DNA from: Betaproteobacteria bacterium HGW-Betaproteobacteria-2
Lineage (GTDB): Bacteria; Pseudomonadota; Gammaproteobacteria; Burkholderiales; Methylophilaceae
Assembly: GCA_002842255.1 (NCBI GenBank)
Contig: PHCM01000028.1
Location: 1-11,794, forward strand
Reading direction: 5' to 3'
DNA length: 11,794 nt
Position numbers and translations under genes: made by a program. Below are positions 7,589 to 11,794 of this stretch, one piece after another; within the stretch, counting starts at the first letter, position 1; every line of letters begins with the position of its first letter. The notes beneath the pieces were generated by a model, which searched no databases, had not been told where the DNA came from, and saw nothing but the letters and a program-made list of their open reading frames with translations.

Positions 7589-9195
7589 TGCGCTGTCTGC
7601 CTTTTGATCTGAATCAGGAACAGGCTGCCATTGTCCGTCGGCTGATACTCGATTCTGCCGTCATTGGCTTCACACAGTTCGCGTGCGATATAGAGCCCCA
7701 GTCCGGTGCCGCTCGACTCGGTGGTAAAAAAAGGTTCAAACAGGTGCGGGATGATTTCTTCGGCAATGCCGGAACCGTCATCCTTGATGGCGACCGTCAG
7801 TTTGGTCTCTCCTGGCGATTCAATCAGGGAGAGTGTCAGGCTGCCTTCCTGTCGGCGGCTGTGGTGCCAGCCATTGCGACAAATATTCCAGAGAATCTGA
7901 TTCAGGTGGCGGCGGTCAAACAGGATGTTTCCATCATGTCCGGCCAGATACATCCTGAAGTGTTCTGGGGGGATTTTTTCTGCCTGGCAGAATTGTGTAT
8001 GGAAGTCCTGCAGAAATTTTGCCAGGCTGATGCTTTCCTGCTGAGTGCGGTCGCGCCGGTTCAGTTCCAGCACGTCCTTTACGATCTGATCCAGGCGGGT
8101 GACATTGTCGGCGACAATTTGCAGCATACGTTTGATGGCAGGGTCATCCATGGCTTCCTCCTGCAGCAGTTGGTTGGCATGGCTGATCGCGCTAAGCGGA
8201 TTGCGAATTTCGTGGGCGATATTGGCTGTCAGGCGCCCGAGAGCGACCAGTTTCATCTGTTGTGCCTGCATCTGAATCTGACTCCAATCCTCAATAAATA
8301 TTACAGCACCGTCATGCCGGTCATTGCTGACCGGCATCAGTCGCAACCTGAGTTCGCGCTCAATCAATCTCAATTTTCTGGGTTTGTTGGCATTTTTCTG
8401 GACGTTGTTTTCAGTGATCCACTGAGCCAGCAATGCTGCCACTTCCGGCGCATATTCGTCGAGGGTTTCGAATTCGTCATGCTGATGGCCAAGCAACTTT
8501 TCCGCTTGTGCATTGCAGTGACGAATCTTGAAGTCTTTGTCCACCACCAGAATGCCGTCCTGGATTTCCTGTGTAATCAACTGATTGATTTGCGCCATGT
8601 TTTCGAGGTCGATGCCACGCTGCGAGGCCAGTGCTTCACTCTGTTTTGTACGTTTGGAGAAGCTGTGCGCCAGCCATGCCGTGGCAAAGCAGCTGAGGCT
8701 GAGCATGGCGGCATGCGTGTAATCGACCTGATTTAGCTCCCAGGTGATGAACTGGTAGGACTGTTCCAGCAACAGGGCGATACTGGCAATCGCACCATAG
8801 AACAGGGCCAGCCGTCCCTGACTGAACAGACTGGCGCTTGCCGTCGCCAGCACCAGCAGTAGCCCCAAGCCGCTCTCCAGGCCGCCGGCAGCGTAGATCA
8901 GGGTAACGATAAAGCCGATATCAATAATCGTAATGAGTGTCAGGCGTCGGTCAAGGATCACAACCTTGAACCAGCTCAGTAGTGCGGCGCTCAGGCTGAA
9001 GACGAGGTAGGAAGCGGCCAGCCTCAGGTAGAGCTGACTATTGTAGTTGTCGCGCCAAGGCAGTTCCTGCCAGAAGAAAAAGTAGGTGACCAGGCCGCAG
9101 GCAATGACAAAGCGATAAAGATGCGAGAAGCGCATCGAGCGCCAATAAGCGCTCGGTAACAGGTGAGGTGCTGGCGAATCAGTTCCCGGATTCAT
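7585..9195 (-). CDS. pilS: PilS-like membrane sensor histidine kinase
   Basis: This is the partner kinase of the PilR-like regulator, 536 residues from the chosen ATG. Six hydrophobic segments (about residues 29-42, 56-76, 88-105, 109-124, 129-147 and 159-179) give the polytopic sensor of PilS with almost no periplasmic domain. A PAS domain follows (about 200-305, with DGILVVDKDFKIRHCNAQAE). The dimerisation/phosphoacceptor helix has H328 in ANIAHEIRNPLSA. The ATP-binding domain has the N box (NQILWNICRNGWH), the G1 box DDGSGI, LFEPFFTT and the G2 box GTGLGLYIA. I start at 9195 (MNPGTDS), which overlaps the upstream PP0621-family gene by 17 bases. The frame stays open with an ATG at 9384, but that would overlap the upstream gene almost completely and adds unlike sequence. 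The Shine-Dalgarno at 9195 is weak, consistent with coupling. Confidence 0.88.
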   Translation of the reverse strand: MNPGTDSPAPHLLPSAYWRSMRFSHLYRFVIACGLVTYFFFWQELPWRDNYNSQLYLRLAASYLVFSLSAALLSWFKVVILDRRLTLITIIDIGFIVTLIYAAGGLESGLGLLLVLATASASLFSQGRLALFYGAIASIALLLEQSYQFITWELNQVDYTHAAMLSLSCFATAWLAHSFSKRTKQSEALASQRGIDLENMAQINQLITQEIQDGILVVDKDFKIRHCNAQAEKLLGHQHDEFETLDEYAPEVAALLAQWITENNVQKNANKPRKLRLIERELRLRLMPVSNDRHDGAVIFIEDWSQIQMQAQQMKLVALGRLTANIAHEIRNPLSAISHANQLLQEEAMDDPAIKRMLQIVADNVTRLDQIVKDVLELNRRDRTQQESISLAKFLQDFHTQFCQAEKIPPEHFRMYLAGHDGNILFDRRHLNQILWNICRNGWHHSRRQEGSLTLSLIESPGETKLTVAIKDDGSGIAEEIIPHLFEPFFTTESSGTGLGLYIARELCEANDGRIEYQPTDNGSLFLIQIKRQTAQ

Positions 9196-9421
9196 CTTTG
9201 GGCGCGTGAACGTGCGCCTGACTGCAGAAATACTGGCCATCCGATTGAACACTTTCGCTTTGAGGGAGGTGTATGCCGCAATGCGCGCATTGCACCATGC
9301 TTTCGGAATCACGCCCGCTGTTTGCGGCCGATGCGTCCGACTGATCCAGACTCTTGCGGTAGCGTTTGAGGATGGTGATGACAAGCCAGATTGCTATGGC
9401 AAGGATGATCAGTTTGGCCAT
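9179..9421 (-). CDS. PP0621-family small membrane-anchored zinc-ribbon-like protein
   Basis: This 80-residue protein heads the pilSR-ampD operon. Residues 3-19 form a single membrane anchor (IILAIAIWLVITIL) followed by a basic stretch (KRYRK), so the C-terminal part should be cytosolic. That part carries CAHCG (C45, C48) and YFCSQAH (C66, H70), a CxxC/CxxxH set that looks like a small metal-binding knuckle, as in the PP0621 family. Its function is not known to me. The TGA stop lies inside the beginning of the pilS-like gene. The ATG at 9419-9421 has no Shine-Dalgarno sequence: the preceding bases are pyrimidine-rich (CACTCCTC), and an in-frame stop lies shortly upstream, so no earlier start is possible. 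Because the gene sits at the head of the operon, a role in the kinase's signalling is possible but is inference. Confidence 0.85.
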   Translation of the reverse strand: MAKLIILAIAIWLVITILKRYRKSLDQSDASAANSGRDSESMVQCAHCGIHLPQSESVQSDGQYFCSQAHVHAPKDESGN

Positions 9422-9449
9422 GAGGAGTGAACCGGATTAAATTGAAACG

Positions 9450-9477
9450 ATTGTAGCTAAATCTTGGTCAGAGACAA
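9450..9477 (-). promoter_or_regulatory. Candidate sigma-70 promoter for the PP0621-pilSR-ampD operon
   Basis: On the minus strand TTGTCT (9477-9472) and TACAAT (9455-9450) are separated by 16 bases. The -10 matches the sigma-70 consensus at five of six positions and the -35 at four of six. Transcription would start around base 9442-9444, giving a short leader of about 20 bases with no Shine-Dalgarno sequence before the PP0621-family gene. Confidence 0.4.
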
Positions 9478-9487
9478 AATGCAAACC

Positions 9488-9496
9488 TGATATACT
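9488..9496 (+). promoter_or_regulatory. Candidate extended -10 promoter for the sigma-factor operon
   Basis: TGATATACT (9488-9496) fits an extended -10 element, TGn followed by TATACT. No good -35 lies at normal spacing; TTGGTC at 9464-9469 is 21 bases away. Transcription would start near 9503, leaving a leader of about 120 bases before the sigma-factor gene. It is on the opposite strand to, and close to, the candidate promoter of the PP0621 operon, so the two directions may compete. Confidence 0.4.
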
Positions 9497-9505
9497 CGGT
9501 CTGAG

Positions 9506-9559
9506 TGCTGCATGCATGGCTCAAGCGTCATGAGCGCAAGGGCCCTGATATCTGCAGCA
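9506..9559 (+). promoter_or_regulatory. Potential stem-loop in the sigma-factor leader
   Basis: TGCTGCA (9506-9512) is complementary to TGCAGCA (9553-9559), and inside it GCTCA (9519-9523) can pair with TGAGC (9531-9535). Nested, these form an outer 7-base stem and an inner hairpin in the 5' leader of the sigma-factor transcript. The rest of this 202-base gap, apart from the listed promoters and the 12-codon reading frame, shows nothing I can name. Whether the fold is used is unknown. Confidence 0.3.
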
Positions 9560-9578
9560 ACCATCAAAAGAACAACCC

Positions 9579-9617
9579 ATGCAATTAATTCACGCAAAAA
9601 CGACAATATCCGATTGA
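9579..9617 (+). CDS. Possible 12-residue leader peptide ahead of the sigma-factor gene
   Basis: An ATG at 9579 opens a 12-codon frame (MQLIHAKTTISD) ending in TGA at 9615-9617, six bases before the sigma-factor ATG. The sigma gene has no usable Shine-Dalgarno of its own (AGG touches its ATG), so ribosomes ending here could re-initiate. The leader frame itself has only AAAAGA ahead of it. It is short enough to occur by chance, so this is tentative. Confidence 0.2.
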   Translation: MQLIHAKTTISD

Positions 9618-9623
9618 CCCAGG

Positions 9624-10196
9624 ATGGCAACCCCACAAGAGCTCTCTGATTTTCTTGCTCAAGTCGAGCGACGCGCATTCAAGCAAACGGCTTATGCGGT
9701 TCGTGACGATCATGTTGCGCTCGACATCGTGCAGGATTCCATGATGAAGCTGTCGGAAAAATACGCTGATCGTCCGGTCACCGAGTATCCCATGTTGTTC
9801 CAGCGCATCCTGCAGAATACCACCAAGGATTTCTGGCGCAGGCAGAAAGTCCGCAATCTGTGGACGACTTTGTTTTCTTCCTTCGGTAGCGGGCAGGATG
9901 ACGATGAGACGGATCCGCTTGAAATTCTTGGTGGCGATCCCGATAACGACCATGATCAGCCGGAAGCACAATTGCAACGCAGTCAGACGCTAGCTATTAT
10001 CGAAGATGCCATCAAGAAGCTGCCAGCGCGTCAACGGGAAGCCTTCATTTTGCGTTACTGGGAAGATATGGATGTAGCCGAAACGGCGGCATCAATGGGA
10101 TGTTCACAAGGTAGCGTCAAGACGCATTGCTCACGCGCCGTTCACACACTTGCATCAATATTGGAAAAGCATGGTTTTTCCAAACCAGGCATATAA
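9624..10196 (+). CDS. ECF-like RNA polymerase sigma-70 family factor
   Basis: This 190-residue protein has only the two domains of an ECF-type sigma factor, which directs RNA polymerase to a small regulon. Region 2 spans about residues 18-77, with ALDIVQDSMMKL and ILQNTTKDFWRRQKVRN. Region 4 spans about 121-182, with KLPARQREAFILRYWEDMD and a helix-turn-helix (VAETAASMGCSQGSVKTHCSRA). The linker (about 88-117) is strongly acidic. It resembles the small sigma factor that precedes DUF3619 and DUF3106 genes in many betaproteobacteria. The ATG at 9624 is the only early choice, since an in-frame TGA lies at 9615-9617; it lacks a normal ribosome-binding site. The regulon is unknown. The next gene, 72 bases on, encodes a one-pass membrane protein that has the topology of an anti-sigma factor. 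Confidence 0.92.
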   Translation: MATPQELSDFLAQVERRAFKQTAYAVRDDHVALDIVQDSMMKLSEKYADRPVTEYPMLFQRILQNTTKDFWRRQKVRNLWTTLFSSFGSGQDDDETDPLEILGGDPDNDHDQPEAQLQRSQTLAIIEDAIKKLPARQREAFILRYWEDMDVAETAASMGCSQGSVKTHCSRAVHTLASILEKHGFSKPGI

Positions 10197-10211
10197 TTAT
10201 TCAGGAGTAAT

Positions 10212-10265
10212 TTGATTCTCGAAAGATCAGACATCATCGGATGTGCGATACGTAGAGGAAGTTGA
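10212..10265 (+). other. Possible 17-codon TTG-started frame before DUF3619
   Basis: In the 72-base gap after the sigma gene, AGGAG (10203-10207) is followed four bases later by TTG at 10212. A 17-codon frame follows and ends in TGA at 10263-10265, three bases before the DUF3619 ATG and in the same frame. The good AGGAG is the only reason to list it; it may be chance, and the DUF3619 gene has its own site (AGAGGAA, 10254-10260). Confidence 0.15.
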
Positions 10266-10268
10266 TCG

Positions 10269-10664
10269 ATGAAAACCGAACAGGAATACGCGAAAGAGAT
10301 AGTCAATCTGCTGGATGACAGTACGTCCCAGCTCGACCGCAAGGTGCTGGATCGGCTTTATGCGGCCAGAATGAAGGCGGTAGGCCAGCTGGCTGCACGC
10401 AGGCAAACTTCTGCCGCGAGCGAGGCGGAAGGGATCGGGCACGTACTTCGACTGTCCGGCGACTACATGCATCAGCACCGCGCTATCATGCCGGCTGTCA
10501 TGCTGATCGGTGCCGTATTGATTGCATTTGTCATTACCCAGCAGTTAACGAATCAGCCCGCTATTGAGCAGAGTGATGCTTTTCTGCTGGGCTCTGAACT
10601 CCCCCCCGAGGCTTTTGTAGATAAAGGATTTGATGCATGGCTAGCGCGTTCATCGCAGCGATAA
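10269..10664 (+). CDS. DUF3619-family protein, single-pass membrane protein (possible anti-sigma-like partner)
   Basis: The 131 residues divide into a cytosolic helical part (1-71, rich in D/E/R/K/Q), one transmembrane helix (about 73-91, IMPAVMLIGAVLIAFVIT) and a short periplasmic tail. The tail holds the family-like segment LPPEAFVDKGFDAWL (111-125). This is the topology of many anti-sigma factors, and the gene directly follows a sigma-factor gene. However, I see no zinc-binding anti-sigma motif (no HxxxCxxC), so anti-sigma activity is inference. The ATG has AGAGGAA eight bases ahead, a good Shine-Dalgarno. The last 28 bases overlap the start of the DUF3106 gene in another frame, so the two are very probably co-translated. 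Confidence 0.85.
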   Translation: MKTEQEYAKEIVNLLDDSTSQLDRKVLDRLYAARMKAVGQLAARRQTSAASEAEGIGHVLRLSGDYMHQHRAIMPAVMLIGAVLIAFVITQQLTNQPAIEQSDAFLLGSELPPEAFVDKGFDAWLARSSQR

Positions 10665-11083
10665 CCTTGGTTCTTGTCATGGTGACCGGCCAGGCTCTGG
10701 CCGAGCCTGAAGCAGCGCAACGCCCGACTTGGGCGGAACTCAGCGCCGACCAGCAAAAAGTCCTGAAGCCGTTGGCGGGTGAATGGGATACCTTGCGGCC
10801 ATGGCAACGTGAACGCATGCTTGAGATCGCGCGTGACTATCCGAAGATGGATGCCGAGCGTCAGCAACGGGTGCAGGATCGCCTGACGCGCTGGAGTCGG
10901 ATGACGCCTTATGAGCGTGAGAATGCCCGCAAGAAACACGAGAAATTCAGAGCATTGCCTGAGGATAAAAAGCAGGAACTGAGGAAGAAGTGGCGTGAAT
11001 ATCAGAGCCTGCCGGAAGCCAAACGCGAGCAGCTGCGTCGGGAAAGCCCGGAGATTTACGGCAATGACGAATTGGATAACTAG
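10637..11083 (+). CDS. DUF3106-family exported protein made of six 18-residue helical repeats
   Basis: This 148-residue protein opens with a hydrophobic signal-like segment ending in QALA (likely cut after A22), so the mature protein should be periplasmic. Oddly, its n-region (MASAFIAAIT) has no basic residue, and an in-frame TGA at 10631-10633 rules out a longer start. The mature part is helical, highly charged and cysteine-free. It shows a strict period: aromatic residues at W32, W50, Y68, W86, F104 and Y122, exactly 18 apart, each followed by L or M three residues later (L35, L53, M71, M89, L107, L125) and mostly by R/K/Q eight residues on. The C-terminal half is very rich in K, R and E. 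AAAGGA eight bases before the ATG, inside DUF3619, is a good ribosome-binding site. The function of DUF3106 is not known to me; a periplasmic sensor for the sigma/DUF3619 pair is a hypothesis. Confidence 0.87.
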   Translation: MASAFIAAITLVLVMVTGQALAEPEAAQRPTWAELSADQQKVLKPLAGEWDTLRPWQRERMLEIARDYPKMDAERQQRVQDRLTRWSRMTPYERENARKKHEKFRALPEDKKQELRKKWREYQSLPEAKREQLRRESPEIYGNDELDN

Positions 11084-11111
11084 CCGTTAGTTTTCCGGTT
11101 AACTGATCAAC

Positions 11112-11540
11112 GTGTCAAATTCAACTGCCTCACCGGGCCTGTTACGTCGACTGGCCAGTCTGTTCTACGATTTCGTTCTGTTATTGGCCGTGCTGATGTT
11201 CGCCGCGCTGATTTTTCTGTCTGTTTTCGGCGATGCCACGGTTGCACCCAAACGCTATTTTTTTCAGATCTATCTGTGGCTGATCAGTGCTGCTTATTTT
11301 GTCTGGAATTGGACACGAGGCGGCCAAACGCTCGCCATGCAGACCTGGCGAATCAAGTTGGTCGGACGTCATGGGGAAGCGCTGTCACCAAGTCTGGCCA
11401 TGAAACGTTACATTCTCGCCAGCCTGTTGTTTGGCATCAGTTTTGTCTGGGCGCTGTTTGACCGTGAAGGGTGCTATCTGCACGACCGTCTGTCAGGCAC
11501 ACGTCTGACTTTGCTTGAAAAACCGCCGAAGAAGAACTAA
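11112..11540 (+). CDS. RDD-family integral membrane protein
   Basis: This 142-residue protein has the RDD pattern: arginines R12-R13 and aspartate D20 at the first membrane helix (LLRRLASLFYDFVLLLAVLMF), and a closing HDRLSGTRL (D125, R126) near the C-terminus. Three hydrophobic segments lie at about 21-40, 51-66 and 101-118, with the family-like GGQTLAMQTWRIKLV between the second and third. RDD proteins are poorly characterised; some act in ion or sodium/proton homeostasis. I choose the GTG at 11112 because an in-frame TAA lies at 11100-11102 and no ATG is available early; the Shine-Dalgarno is poor. It follows the DUF3106 stop by 28 bases, so it is probably in the same transcript. It ends 16 bases from the convergent lptG end. 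Confidence 0.9.
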   Translation: MSNSTASPGLLRRLASLFYDFVLLLAVLMFAALIFLSVFGDATVAPKRYFFQIYLWLISAAYFVWNWTRGGQTLAMQTWRIKLVGRHGEALSPSLAMKRYILASLLFGISFVWALFDREGCYLHDRLSGTRLTLLEKPPKKN

Positions 11541-11580
11541 CGTCGTTCCATCATGATTAGCGTCGCTCTACCATGAATAG
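11541..11580. repeat. Tandem 20-base imperfect repeat at the end of lptG
   Basis: Bases 11541-11560 and 11561-11580 match at 16 of 20 positions. The second copy encodes the last codons of lptG on the minus strand (M-V-E-R-R and part of the stop). The first copy lies just beyond the stop and would read M-M-E-R-R-stop in a shifted frame, running into the RDD stop codon. It looks like an old duplication of the gene's tail. Confidence 0.6.
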
Positions 11581-11794
11581 CATGGTGAGCCCCGCCAAGA
11601 GGAATAGCAGCGTGGGTGCTACCGTGCTGAAGATGGGTGACCAGTCATTCAGCAGGCCGAGGTGAACGAATACCCGGTTCATGACCTGGTAGAACACGCC
11701 CAGCATGATGCCGAGGAAGATCTTGGCGCTGGCGCCGCCGGAACGTTGCTGCAGGAAGCCGAAGGGTAGCGCCAGGACGACCATCACCATGCAG
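11557..11794 (-). CDS. lptG: LptG, lipopolysaccharide export permease, C-terminal end (5' part outside window)
   Basis: About 79 residues of the C-terminus are present. The frame is open to the right edge, so the visible ATG at 11790 is internal. LptG pairs with LptF and the LptB ATPase to pull lipopolysaccharide from the inner membrane and pass it to LptC/LptA. The fragment shows the end of that fold: a helix (VMVVLALPFGF), the conserved SGGASAKIFLGIMLG, FVHLGLLNDW, and a last membrane helix (PTLLFLLAGLTMLFMVERR). The VERR ending and the HLGLLN-W segment are typical of LptG rather than LptF. In many proteobacteria lptF lies just upstream, which would be beyond this window. The gene converges on the RDD gene with a 16-base gap and no clear terminator hairpin between them. 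Confidence 0.9.
   Translation of the reverse strand, partial: CMVMVVLALPFGFLQQRSGGASAKIFLGIMLGVFYQVMNRVFVHLGLLNDWSPIFSTVAPTLLFLLAGLTMLFMVERR

Noticed and set aside
7438..8736. Long open frame (432 codons) on the plus strand opposite pilS and pilR
   Set aside because: It is antisense to two genes with complete kinase and receiver motifs, has no recognisable domain and crosses the boundary of both genes. It is a shadow of their codon use.
9196..9384. Upstream extension of pilS to the ATG at 9384
   Set aside because: It would overlap nearly all of the PP0621-family gene in another frame and adds sequence unlike any PilS N-terminus; the start at 9195 gives normal family length.
10263..10265. 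TGA before DUF3619 as a recoded (selenocysteine or read-through) codon
   Set aside because: No selenocysteine insertion structure is evident, and DUF3619 has its own ATG with a good ribosome-binding site.
11084..11111. Imperfect palindrome AGTTTTCCGGTTAACT between DUF3106 and RDD as an operator
   Set aside because: The arms have internal mismatches, the gap is only 28 bases inside a probable operon, and no promoter accompanies it.
11788..11790. ATG at 11790 as the start of a 77-residue protein
   Set aside because: The frame is open to the window edge and the sequence is the C-terminal end of LptG.
1..11794. Mobile elements, CRISPR arrays, tRNA or rRNA genes, toxin-antitoxin or phage-defence genes
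   Set aside because: No spaced direct repeats, transposase motifs, terminal inverted repeats or RNA gene folds were seen; the gene content is housekeeping and envelope-related.

Overview
The window looks like the chromosome of a betaproteobacterium, probably in or near the Nitrosomonadales/Methylophilaceae. The gene set and order point there: a PP0621-family protein, a PilS/PilR-type two-component pair and AmpD in one tight operon; a small sigma factor followed by DUF3619, DUF3106 and RDD genes; and lptG alongside. Coding density is very high. No stretch over 300 bases lacks a gene, and I saw no tRNA, rRNA, CRISPR array, insertion sequence or phage gene. The exact genus cannot be read from the sequence.

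Layout. (1) Bases 3-815, plus strand: the 3' part of a DAACS-family sodium or proton:dicarboxylate/acidic amino acid symporter, cut by the left window edge. A hairpin lies in the 28-base convergent gap after it. (2) Bases 844-9421, minus strand, all one direction: in transcription order PP0621-family protein, pilS-like kinase, pilR-like sigma-54-type regulator, ampD, an RND-pump adaptor lipoprotein, the RND pump, and a small membrane protein with a CxxC motif. The first four genes overlap (17, 4 and 8 bases) and are almost certainly one transcript. The adaptor begins 56 bases after ampD, overlaps the pump by 4 bases, and the last gene follows after 50 bases. (3) Bases 9422-9623: a 202-base divergent regulatory region with candidate promoters on both strands. 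(4) Bases 9624-11540, plus strand: ECF-like sigma factor, DUF3619 (one membrane segment), DUF3106 (exported helical repeat protein) and an RDD membrane protein. (5) Bases 11557-11794, minus strand: the 3' end of lptG, convergent with the RDD gene.

How they may work together. PilS/PilR-type proteins usually sense membrane or pilin state and switch sigma-54 promoters, but this PilR has the loop GAVANA where the sigma-54-contacting GAFTGA motif should be, so its output may be unusual. AmpD recycles cell-wall fragments. The adaptor and pump form a tripartite-type efflux system lacking its own outer-membrane channel here. The sigma-DUF3619-DUF3106-RDD cluster has the topology of a sigma factor, a membrane-anchored regulator and a periplasmic sensor. 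It is the best candidate here for an undescribed signalling system. The DUF3106 protein is built from six units of exactly 18 residues.
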